A stretch of DNA of 7,222 bases, from positions 1-7,222 of the forward strand of contig JASHWW010000018.1 in NCBI GenBank assembly GCA_030043855.1, read 5' to 3'. Below are positions 1 through 5,629 of this stretch, one piece after another. The notes beneath the pieces were generated by a model, which did no database searches, was not told the DNA's origin, and saw nothing but the letters and a program-made list of their open reading frames with translations. Within the stretch, counting starts at the first letter, position 1, and every line of letters begins with the position of its first letter. The translations under genes were made by a program, and so were the position numbers. The stretch is from Thermoplasmata archaeon (GTDB taxonomy: Archaea > Thermoplasmatota > Thermoplasmata > Lutacidiplasmatales > UBA184).

Positions 1-1450
1 GAACGGGTGCGGCCAGCACCTCGGGCGCAACGGCCGCCGGGACGGTCGACTCGGCCGCCACGGTCGGGGGAGCGGGCGCTTCGGAAATCACGGGGGAGGG
101 CGCCTCGAGTACCGGCTCGGGCGCGGCCGCGGGGGCCGGCGGGACGGAGACGGGCTCGGCAGCCGCGGGCTCCGGCGCCGGGGCGGGGAGTTCCTCCGGC
201 GGAGCGGCCGGCGGGGGGACGACGGCCGCGGACGCCGGGATGTGATCGAGCAGGGCGGCGAGTTCGCTCTCGAGCTCGGGAGCCGGAGGGAGGGACGTCG
301 GCGGGACGCCGGGGCGGGCGCTCTCGGCGCGCTGCTGGATCCGGGCCAGGGCCGCCCGCGTCCCCGACTTCTTCGGCAGTCGCACCTTGCCGGATCGGAA
401 CGGCTCCGCGGCCGAGACGGTCAGCGCGGTCGCGCGGTCGAGGTGGCGGTTCGCGAGGTCCAGGTCGCCGGAGGCGGCGGCCACTCGGGCGGCTTCGACC
501 TCGAACCGGATCGGGACGACGTCGGCGCCCACGACGATCAGGTCGTCGATCTCCTCCGACAGAGGATCGACCAGCGACGCGGCGGAGACCGGAGGGGGTT
601 CGACGGTGACGACGATCGGCGGGGCCGTCGGTTCGATGATCTGCCGGGTGTCGCGGGAGATCGTGACGTCGAGCTGGATGTCGATCCCTCGGGGCCCGAT
701 CCGGTACGGGTGCAACCGGACGTCGTGGGAGCTCCCCCGGAACTTCTCCACGCCGACCGCGCGGACGGTCAGTCCGTCGCGTTCCCATCGGAAGAGCCGG
801 ATCTCGCCGCGCGCGAGCATCCGCTCCGCGGTCTCGAGGTCTTCCAGCGGCGACTCGACCGTCAGGACGGTGGTGACACGGAGGTCCGAGAGGAAGCGGA
901 GGAACGTCTGGGCTCCGCCGACGGGATCGAAGCCCTTCATGCAGAAGTACTGAAGGGCGGTCAGCGAGTCGATCGCGACCCGCGTGTAGCCCCGCCGCTG
1001 GACCTCCGATCGGAGCAGCTGTTCGAGCGCGGTGATGGTGACCTCGACGCTCGTCAGCTCGGCCGTGCGACGGATGTCGAGCGGCACGTCGCGGAAGGCC
1101 ACGGCCGAGCGGACCGCCGCGATGTCCTTGAACGGCGCCCGCTCGTACCGCATGATGTCCGGGATCGCATCGAACACCTCGACCTTGTCGAGCTCCGGGG
1201 CGAGCGCGCGGTGGTTGAGCCGGGCCTCGTTGGGCGGCTCCTCGAGCGTGACCAAGAGCGTCCGTTCGCCCCGGCGGACGCCCTCGCAGAGGAACTGGAG
1301 CGCGAGGGTCGTCTTGCCGGTGCCGGCGGGCCCGATCAGGAGGTACGGGCGGTGGGGGAGCAGGCCCCCCTCGAGCATCGTGTCCAGGCTCGCGTTGCCC
1401 GTCGAGACGCGAGGTTCGGCCGGGCGGGGCGCGGGCGAATCCTCCGGCAC
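1..1450 (-). CDS. KaiC/RAD55-like RecA-superfamily ATPase, C-terminus cut by window edge
   Basis: Reading the minus strand from GTG at 1450 gives at least 483 codons without a stop, running off position 1. A strong Shine-Dalgarno-like AGGAG lies 6 nt before the GTG. Residues ~15-265 form one RecA/KaiC domain. Walker A is GPAGTGKT (40-47), the paired glutamates typical of KaiC are in VTLEEP (E70, E71), and Walker B is RVAID (157-161). The family's late motif VEKFRGSSHD is present, followed by HPYRIGPRGI. After the domain comes a linker, a predicted helical hairpin at about 314-343 (AAASGDLDLANRHLDRATAL is its second half), then a Pro/Ala/Glu-rich low-complexity tail from about residue 370 to the edge. 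The family binds and hydrolyses ATP and in archaea is usually linked to signalling or regulation; the partner here is unknown. Only one RecA domain is seen, unlike the two of cyanobacterial KaiC. It is cytoplasmic by absence of membrane segments and is divergent from the isomerase gene. Confidence 0.87.
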   Translation of the reverse strand, partial: MPEDSPAPRPAEPRVSTGNASLDTMLEGGLLPHRPYLLIGPAGTGKTTLALQFLCEGVRRGERTLLVTLEEPPNEARLNHRALAPELDKVEVFDAIPDIMRYERAPFKDIAAVRSAVAFRDVPLDIRRTAELTSVEVTITALEQLLRSEVQRRGYTRVAIDSLTALQYFCMKGFDPVGGAQTFLRFLSDLRVTTVLTVESPLEDLETAERMLARGEIRLFRWERDGLTVRAVGVEKFRGSSHDVRLHPYRIGPRGIDIQLDVTISRDTRQIIEPTAPPIVVTVEPPPVSAASLVDPLSEEIDDLIVVGADVVPIRFEVEAARVAAASGDLDLANRHLDRATALTVSAAEPFRSGKVRLPKKSGTRAALARIQQRAESARPGVPPTSLPPAPELESELAALLDHIPASAAVVPPPAAPPEELPAPAPEPAAAEPVSVPPAPAAAPEPVLEAPSPVISEAPAPPTVAAESTVPAAVAPEVLAAPV

Positions 1451-1593
1451 TCGGCTCTCCTCTCGCGAGCGTCGAGCCGCCCGCGTCGGTGTTCGATGGC
1501 GGTCCCGGCTTCTTCTACTTTCCCCGGACGAAGCGCGACCGGGCGCAAGCGCTATACTCGCCGACCTTCCCCGACCGCCCCGGAGGCTCTCGC
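1451..1593. promoter_or_regulatory. Divergent intergenic region between the ATPase and isomerase genes
   Basis: This 143-nt gap lies between two divergent start codons. On the plus strand GCTATACTC (1551-1559) supplies a TATA box about 27 nt before a likely transcript start near 1580. A GGAGG Shine-Dalgarno at 1582-1586 sits 7 nt before the isomerase ATG. On the minus strand an A-rich run, the complement of TTCTTCTACTTTCC (1510-1523), is the best TATA candidate for the ATPase gene, but it is weaker. The TATA element is symmetric, so it could in principle be read either way. The positions are seen directly; promoter activity is inferred. Confidence 0.6.
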
Positions 1594-2628
1594 ATGTCCG
1601 ACGACGGACCGGCTCGGATGCGAGCCCTCGCGGCGGGACTGCCGGCAGGGCTGCTCGACGGGTATCGTGCGGGGCGGGAGATCGCCCTTCCGGAGGACGG
1701 GGCCGCCCCGCGGGTCTACGCCGTCGGGATGGGCGGGTCGGGGATCGCCGCCGACCTCGCCCGGTGCGTCGTCGACGCGGAGAGTCCCGTCGCGCTCTCG
1801 GTCGTCCGCGGACCGGAGCTCCCCCGGTCGGTCAACCACCGCTCCCGCGTCCTGCTCGTCAGCTACTCCGGGAATACCTGGGAGACCCTGCGGGCGTACG
1901 AATCGGCCGGACGGGTCGGCGCGAAGCGGACGGTCCTCACTTCCGGTGGCCTCCTCGCCGAGCGGGCCGCGGACGACGACGTGCCGCACCTCGCGGTGCC
2001 CCCCGGAATGCCGCCGCGCTCGGCCGTGGGCCACCTCCTCGGAGGGGTCCTCGGACTGCTCGACCCGCTGTTCCCCGAGTCGAACGAGGCGCGGATCGAG
2101 CGGGCCGCGGAGAAGACCGAGCGATGGATCGGTTCGTACGCCCGCGCGAGCGGGCCGGCGGCCGCCGTCGCGACCACGATCGGGGAGCGGATCCCGTTCG
2201 TCTACGCGGAGAGCGCCTTCGCGCCGCTCGCGCGACGCTGGAAGACCCAGATCGAGGAGAACGCGAAGCGCGTCGCCGTGTTCGACGAGATCCCGGAGCT
2301 CCTCCACAATGCGATCGTCGGCTGGGACGCCACCGGTGCCGCGGAGGCGCGGAGGGCCGCGGTCGTCGTTCTCACCTGGTCGGAGGAGTCGGCGGCCACG
2401 CGCAAGAGTGCCCGGTACCTCGAGCGGCTGCTCGTCGAGCGGGGCGTGCGCACGGCCCGGATCCCCCTCCCCTCGGACGATCGGCTCGAGGCGTTGATCG
2501 GAGGGATCGCCTTCGGGGACCACGTCAGCCTGTTCCTGGCCGCCCGTCGGCGCGTCGACCCGTATCCGGTCGAGGTCATCACGCGGCTGAAGGCGGCGAT
2601 CGGGAATCCCGCCGACCGGGGCAAGTAG
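1594..2628 (+). CDS. Bifunctional phosphoglucose/phosphomannose isomerase (SIS-domain PGI/PMI family)
   Basis: The 344-residue protein starts at ATG 1594, chosen over the upstream in-frame GTG-type extension because GGAGG lies 7 nt before it and the TATA at 1553 would put the transcript start near 1580. Two SIS modules are visible. The first has GMGGSG (45-50) and the sugar-phosphate loop SYSGNT (90-95). The second holds IEEN (220-223) and PELLHN (234-239). E222 and H238 are 16 residues apart, matching the Glu/His catalytic pair described for the archaeal PGI/PMI family. A C-terminal VEVITRLK segment is also typical. The enzyme interconverts glucose-6-P or mannose-6-P with fructose-6-P, feeding glycolysis/gluconeogenesis and mannose-containing glycan precursors. 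It is cytoplasmic and its length is normal for the family. Many relatives have a polar residue where this one has L237, just before the histidine. It appears to be a single-gene unit: a GC-rich gap and a tRNA promoter follow. Confidence 0.92.
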   Translation: MSDDGPARMRALAAGLPAGLLDGYRAGREIALPEDGAAPRVYAVGMGGSGIAADLARCVVDAESPVALSVVRGPELPRSVNHRSRVLLVSYSGNTWETLRAYESAGRVGAKRTVLTSGGLLAERAADDDVPHLAVPPGMPPRSAVGHLLGGVLGLLDPLFPESNEARIERAAEKTERWIGSYARASGPAAAVATTIGERIPFVYAESAFAPLARRWKTQIEENAKRVAVFDEIPELLHNAIVGWDATGAAEARRAAVVVLTWSEESAATRKSARYLERLLVERGVRTARIPLPSDDRLEALIGGIAFGDHVSLFLAARRRVDPYPVEVITRLKAAIGNPADRGK

Positions 2629-2820
2629 GGCCTCCCGGGGGCCCGGGCCCACGGGCCGTACGGAGGGAGAGCCGCGTGCGCCTCGCGGCCGGAACCGAGG
2701 GCGGATCCCCTTCCCATCGTCCCGGGCGCTCCTCCGGAACGAGCGGGGATGTTCCCCCGCCGAGGTCGGCGATTCGGGCGCAAAACACACATAAGCGGAG
2801 GCGACTCCCACCGCTCGGGT
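2629..2820 (+). promoter_or_regulatory. Hairpin-rich gene-free stretch ending in the tRNA-Ser promoter
   Basis: No convincing coding region is seen in these 192 nt. Just after the isomerase stop, overlapping GC palindromes (2628-2657, GGGCC/GGCCC and CCCGGG types) could act as a stem near the transcript end, but there is no T-run. Further on ATCCCC (2705-2710) can pair with GGGGAT (2745-2750), and CGCTC (2727-2731) with GAGCG (2741-2745). Near the end, CAAAACACACATAAG (2781-2795) is the one AT-rich patch. Its ACATAA part is 27-33 nt before the tRNA 5' end, the right place for a TATA box serving the tRNA. No RNA gene could be recognised in the hairpins. Confidence 0.5.
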
Positions 2821-2940
2821 GCTGAGGTAGCCTAGCTCGGCCAAGGCGCCAGATTCGAGATCTGGTGATGCGTATGCATCGCGGGAGTTCAAACGACGTC
2901 CGGGCCTCCCCCGGCGCGACGGAAAGTCTCCCCCTCAGCG
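2821..2940 (+). tRNA. tRNA-Ser(CGA), class II, interrupted in the T loop
   Basis: All stems pair perfectly. The acceptor is 2821-2827 (GCTGAGG) with 2933-2939 (CCTCAGC). The D stem is GCC/GGC (2830-2832 with 2845-2847). The anticodon stem CCAGA/TCTGG (2849-2853 with 2861-2865) encloses the loop TTCGAGA, giving anticodon CGA at 2856-2858, which reads codon UCG. The long variable arm typical of tRNA-Ser is GATGC/GCATC (2867-2871 with 2876-2880). The T stem GGGAG (2883-2887) pairs with CTCCC (2928-2932), but 40 nt lie between instead of 7, so about 33 nt must be removed. Without that removal neither the T stem nor the acceptor closes. The discriminator base is G2940, as expected for serine, and CCA is not encoded. 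The variable arm and everything after it overlap the reading frame of the downstream ubiquitin-like protein. Confidence 0.94.
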
Positions 2941-3167
2941 CCTCCCCCGGCCGGATCCGGGTCGTACTGGAGGTGACGCGGGGCGGCTCCGTCGATCGGC
3001 ACGAGGTCGACGTTCCCATCGGGTCGCCGGTCCGGACGGCCCTTCGGCAGATCGGCCGAGCGGCCGAGGGGTGCGCGGTCCTGCTCGACGGAACTCCGAT
3101 CCCGCTGGACACCCCGCTGGAGGACCCGCTCCGGTTAATCGTCGTGCCGACGTTCTCCGGCGGGTGA
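2874..3167 (+). CDS. Small ubiquitin-like modifier/sulfur-carrier protein (SAMP/MoaD/ThiS-like), start uncertain
   Basis: The frame ends at TGA 3165-3167 and the protein ends in FSGG. A terminal Gly-Gly is needed for adenylation by an E1-like enzyme in SAMP, MoaD and ThiS proteins. A beta-grasp pattern is visible: strand IRVVLEV, strand HEVDVPIGS, helix VRTALRQIGRAA, then AVLLDGTPIPLDTPL, and a last strand LRLIVVPT. The VLLDG.P.P segment and overall size resemble haloarchaeal SAMP2, which acts in tRNA wobble-uridine thiolation and protein conjugation; MoaD or ThiS roles cannot be excluded. The start is a problem. The conserved fold begins near 2952, but the only in-frame ATGs (2868, 2874) and a GTG (2865) lie inside the tRNA-Ser gene. 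The next start, GTG 2973, would remove the first beta strand and leave 64 residues. ATG 2874 (97 residues) is listed as the nearest ATG; a rare non-AUG start near 2955 is also possible. Confidence 0.68.
   Translation: MHRGSSNDVRASPGATESLPLSASPGRIRVVLEVTRGGSVDRHEVDVPIGSPVRTALRQIGRAAEGCAVLLDGTPIPLDTPLEDPLRLIVVPTFSGG
2893..2925 (+). other. Probable 33-nt tRNA intron in the T loop (exact register ambiguous)
   Basis: The segment between TTCAA and GTCTCCC is excess to a normal 7-nt T loop. Five registers (start 2891 to 2895, length 33) each leave an acceptable loop: TTCAAGT for starts 2891-2893, TTCAAAT for 2894 or TTCAAAC for 2895. The coordinates given are one of the TTCAAGT choices. Inside it CCGGG (2900-2904) pairs with CCCGG (2910-2914) around a 5-nt loop. 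CGTC (2897-2900) could alternatively pair with GACG (2918-2921). CGACG occurs twice as a direct repeat (2894-2898 and 2917-2921). I could not draw a canonical bulge-helix-bulge at any register: only GAC/GTC (2895-2897 with 2926-2928) bridges intron and 3' exon. Excision by the archaeal tRNA splicing endonuclease is therefore inferred. Its length is a multiple of three. Confidence 0.82.
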
Positions 3168-3182
3168 CGGCGCCCCGGAACT

Positions 3183-3203
3183 CCCCTTCCCGATAGGAAG
3201 GGG
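3183..3203. repeat. Perfect inverted repeat, 8-bp stem with 5-nt loop
   Basis: CCCCTTCC (3183-3190), spacer CGATA and GGAAGGGG (3196-3203) form a perfect hairpin 15 nt after the ubiquitin-like gene's stop. It directly abuts the TATA-like GTTAAGC that precedes the zinc-ribbon gene. No T-run follows, so a simple archaeal terminator is not favoured. The position over the BRE side of the promoter suits an operator for a dimeric regulator. The symmetry is seen; the role is inferred. Confidence 0.7.
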
Positions 3204-3240
3204 TTAAGCATCGAGGCACCGTCTCTGAGGTGTACTGGAG
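3200..3240 (+). promoter_or_regulatory. Promoter and ribosome-binding site of the coiled-coil gene pair
   Basis: GGGGTTAAGCAT (3200-3211) reads as a G-rich BRE side followed by a TATA-like TTAAG, which would place the transcript start near 3232. GGAG at 3237-3240 is 6 nt before the GTG start at 3247 and supports that start. GAGGTG (3226-3231) is also Shine-Dalgarno-like but is too far away (15 nt). Inferred from spacing only. Confidence 0.5.
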
Positions 3241-3246
3241 CGACAC

Positions 3247-4482
3247 GTGCCGTCCAGTTGTCCGATTTGCGAACAACCGATCGCTTCGACGGCCGCTCAC
3301 TGCACGGTCTGCGGATTCCCGACCGGACTCGCGATCGAAGGTCTGCGGTCGCGCGATCTTCCGGTGGGGGACGATGCGTCGTCCCGGACGCCGGCGGCCG
3401 AGTCGACGGTTCCTTCGGCGGTCCCCGTGCCACCGCCCACGGCGGAGGAGGAGCTCAACGCGACGATCAGTCGCGCGCTCCGGGAGAAGATGGAACTCCT
3501 GCGGGGCCTCGGGCGAGGGGCCCCGGACGTCACGAGCGAACTGTGCGAGGCCGCGCTCAGCGAGGCCGAGGGCCGGGTCGCCCAGGCGCTCGACATCCTC
3601 CGCTCGGCCCAGGAGCGGTTGGAGCGCCAGACCGACGACGTGCTGACGCGCCGGTTCCAGGCGCTGGAGGACCGACGGATCGCCCTCCAGAAGGCCGGGG
3701 TCCGATTCGCGGTCTCCGACGATTTCTCCCAGCTGACCGAGGCCCTCGAGGACGGTCCTCGGGAGGAGGCGGCGACCCGGCTGGTCGAGCTGGAGCGTCG
3801 CCTCGCGCAATTCGAATCCGACTGGAAAGGTCTCCAGGGACTCCTCAGCCAGATCGAGGGCCTCCGCAGCGAGGCCGCCGAGGTCGGGATCCCGCTCGCG
3901 GAGATCTCCGGGGAGCTCCAGGAGATCCGGGAGAAGCTCGCGGCTCCGGACCTGACCGAAGAGAGCCTCGACGTCCTCGCGCAGTCCGCCGCGCGGACGC
4001 TCATGCTCCTCCACGAGGCGATCCCCGCGACGCTCGAGAGCGAGCTCGCCCAGCACGAAACCGCGCTCGACCGGTATCCGGACGACCATGTGCCCAGCGC
4101 GGCCGCCCGGCGGATGCACGTCGAGGCGACCCGTCACCTGAAGAAGGGTCGGCTCAGCGAAGCCGTCCAAAGCGTGCGCGAACTCCGCCGACTGCTCGAG
4201 GAGCTGCAGCGGGAGGAAGCGTCGGAGGCCGCCCGCCCCCCGCCCGCGCCCGTCGCCCCGCCGCAAGAAACGGAGGACGAGATGCTCGGGCGGTTGCTGA
4301 ACAAGGCCCGGAGCCTCGCGGCGAGGGTCCGTACCCTACCGCCCGACTCCGACACCGCCCGAGAGGCCGCCGTCCAGATCCGGGAAGCGACCGAACTGTT
4401 GCGCGCCCGGGAGCTGGACGCGGCCGACCAGACCCTGACCCGATTGATGCGAACGCTGACCTACGAGACGGCGAGGCCCTGA
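3247..4482 (+). CDS. Zinc-ribbon, helical/coiled-coil protein of unknown function
   Basis: This 411-residue protein starts at GTG 3247, with GGAG 6 nt upstream. Cysteines CPIC (5-8) and CTVC (19-22) form a treble-clef/zinc-ribbon knuckle pair. A short Pro/Ala-rich linker (about 40-65) follows, then almost wholly helical, Glu/Arg/Leu/Ala-rich sequence to the end, broken by another Pro-rich linker (PPPAPVAPP, ~330-340). Several segments look like helical hairpins with a pattern A..L..G.L.EA...L..L, for example around 284-320 and 378-404. There are no membrane segments or signal peptide. Its middle (about 170-270) aligns by eye with the next gene: DW (192-193) then LL, LR, AA, GI.LA and LLHEAIP, against DW, LL, LR, AA, GV.LA and VLNDAVP. 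The zinc ribbon suggests binding to nucleic acid or protein, but no function is claimed. I do not recognise a named family. It is probably co-transcribed with the following gene (3-nt gap). Confidence 0.87.
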   Translation: MPSSCPICEQPIASTAAHCTVCGFPTGLAIEGLRSRDLPVGDDASSRTPAAESTVPSAVPVPPPTAEEELNATISRALREKMELLRGLGRGAPDVTSELCEAALSEAEGRVAQALDILRSAQERLERQTDDVLTRRFQALEDRRIALQKAGVRFAVSDDFSQLTEALEDGPREEAATRLVELERRLAQFESDWKGLQGLLSQIEGLRSEAAEVGIPLAEISGELQEIREKLAAPDLTEESLDVLAQSAARTLMLLHEAIPATLESELAQHETALDRYPDDHVPSAAARRMHVEATRHLKKGRLSEAVQSVRELRRLLEELQREEASEAARPPPAPVAPPQETEDEMLGRLLNKARSLAARVRTLPPDSDTAREAAVQIREATELLRARELDAADQTLTRLMRTLTYETARP

Positions 4483-4485
4483 CGC

Positions 4486-5595
4486 ATGCCGGTGCTCGAC
4501 GCGCGCGCCTTCGCGGACCTGCGACGCCGGCTCGACGCCGTCGTCGCCGAGGCGGGAACCCTCCAGGCCGAGGGACTGCCGTTCCCGACCCAGCAGATCC
4601 AGGCCGCGTTCGAGGAGGCCGTCCAGAGCCAGAGCGTCGAGACCGCGACGCAGATGGTGAAGCGGGCGGAGGCGCTCATCGACCGGGTCCGCAAGGACTG
4701 GACCTGGGTCAAGGAGCTGCTCCGGCGCGCCGACGAGCTCCGCGCGATCGCGGCGACGATCGGGGTCGACCTCGCCCTGCTCGACGCTCGCGTCGGAAAC
4801 CCCCGGACGCGGCTGCAGGCGGATCCGTTGAGCGCCGGCTCGCTCGAGAAGGCGGCGGCGAGCGCGTCGCTGGCGCTGGCGGTCCTCAACGATGCCGTCC
4901 CGAAGTTCTGCGTCCAGGAGGCGCAGAGCCTCGGCGGCACGATCCGGCAGGCCCGCGACCGCGGCGAGGAGGTCCGGGACGCGGCGGCCTCGTTCTCCCG
5001 TCTTCTGCTCGCCATCCAGGACCAGAACCTGCCGACCGCGGCCCAGCGCCTGGTCGAGACCCGTCGCGCGGTCGCCCGGATCCCGCGGGCACCGGCGCTG
5101 CCGAGCCTCACGCCGCAGGAGGAGGAGGAGATCCTGCTCGAGGCCCGCAACCTCGCGCGGCGGCTCCAGCGGATCAAATCGAAGGCCCGCGACGCGAGCA
5201 GCGCCGCCCGACTGATGACGCAGGTCCGGGCCGCCCTCAGCGACGAGCGCCGGTACGGGACCCCCGAGGAGGAGGTCGAAGCGCTCTGGCTCGAGGTCGA
5301 TCGCCTGACCCGCGAGAAGAAGCTCACCCGGGAGGGACCGCCCCTCCCCGGTCCCGGCCCCCGGCCGCCGGTGCCGATGCCCGACGACGACGAGGACGAC
5401 GAAGGGGAGGAACTCCCCGACGACGGACCGCCGTCCCCGACCGCCCGGGGGTCGGCCGACGGGGACGAGGAGGAGCGGCCCTCGTTCTACGTCCCGTACG
5501 TCCCGCCGGAGATCTCCGACGATCCGAACGGTGGCGACGCCGGGCTGGCCGGACGGAGCAACCGGCCCCGGAACCGCCCTCGGGCTCCACCGTAA
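4486..5595 (+). CDS. Helical/coiled-coil protein with acidic, proline-rich tail; paralogue of preceding gene
   Basis: The 369-residue protein begins at ATG 4486, three nt after the previous stop, with GAGG 9 nt upstream inside the previous gene. Residues 1-~275 are helical and rich in Ala, Arg, Glu and Leu. The central block around D71-W72 (DWTWVKELLRRADELRAIAA, then GVDLALLD, and AVLNDAVP) matches the middle of the upstream protein. The later segment EEEEILLEARNLARRLQRI resembles that protein's C-terminal EDEMLGRLLNKARSLAARV. There is no zinc ribbon. Residues ~285-369 are disordered-looking: proline-rich, then an acidic run (PDDDEDDEGEELPDD), a short aromatic motif (FYVPYVPPEI, ~331-340) and a basic end. 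No function is recognised. The tail could bind a basic partner or act as an interaction motif. It is likely translated coupled with its neighbour, and the two may form a hetero-oligomer; both points are inference. Confidence 0.86.
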   Translation: MPVLDARAFADLRRRLDAVVAEAGTLQAEGLPFPTQQIQAAFEEAVQSQSVETATQMVKRAEALIDRVRKDWTWVKELLRRADELRAIAATIGVDLALLDARVGNPRTRLQADPLSAGSLEKAAASASLALAVLNDAVPKFCVQEAQSLGGTIRQARDRGEEVRDAAASFSRLLLAIQDQNLPTAAQRLVETRRAVARIPRAPALPSLTPQEEEEILLEARNLARRLQRIKSKARDASSAARLMTQVRAALSDERRYGTPEEEVEALWLEVDRLTREKKLTREGPPLPGPGPRPPVPMPDDDEDDEGEELPDDGPPSPTARGSADGDEEERPSFYVPYVPPEISDDPNGGDAGLAGRSNRPRNRPRAPP

Positions 5596-5629
5596 CGCTT
5601 AATTACCTATCGCAAGTCGTTTATACCAC
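5596..5629 (+). promoter_or_regulatory. Promoter region of the gar1-tfb operon with two TATA-like boxes
   Basis: This short AT-rich island stands out in the GC-rich sequence. TTAATTA (5599-5605) is about 27 nt before the TTG at 5630, fitting a leaderless gar1 transcript. TTTATA (5620-5625) would start transcription near 5648, downstream of that TTG, and so would serve a shorter gar1 product from GTG 5675 or the tfb gene alone. The boxes are seen; use of one or both is inferred. Confidence 0.6.

Noticed and set aside
1336..1548. 70-residue minus-strand frame near the ATPase start
   Set aside because: It is out of frame with the ATPase, whose Walker A and Shine-Dalgarno fix the real frame.
1489..1593. 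N-terminal extension of the isomerase to 1489
   Set aside because: The TATA box at 1553 and GGAGG at 1582-1586 lie inside the extension, and homology starts after ATG 1594.
242..2497. Long plus-strand open frame of 751 codons
   Set aside because: It runs antisense to the ATPase and in another frame of the isomerase. Its Arg/Pro/Gly-heavy product has no domain, and stop codons are scarce by chance at this GC content.
2628..2750. Possible small RNA or terminator from the GC-rich hairpins
   Set aside because: Stems are short and overlapping. No box motifs of H/ACA or C/D RNAs and no T-run were found, so no RNA gene is called.
1552..2892. 446-codon minus-strand open frame opposite the isomerase
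   Set aside because: It overlaps the well-supported isomerase and the tRNA gene, has no motif, and is a high-GC shadow.
2888..2927. Mobile element or CRISPR-like repeat inside the tRNA
   Set aside because: The insertion is only about 33 nt with a 5-nt direct repeat. That is too short for an element and fits an intron better. No repeat arrays were seen anywhere in the window.
3183..3203. Intrinsic terminator for the ubiquitin-like gene
   Set aside because: The stem is not followed by a T-run on either strand and it abuts a promoter element, so an operator role is preferred, though not proven.
2935..4266. 443-codon minus-strand open frame opposite the ubiquitin-like and zinc-ribbon genes
   Set aside because: Composition mirrors the complementary coding strand, with no domain and no promoter.
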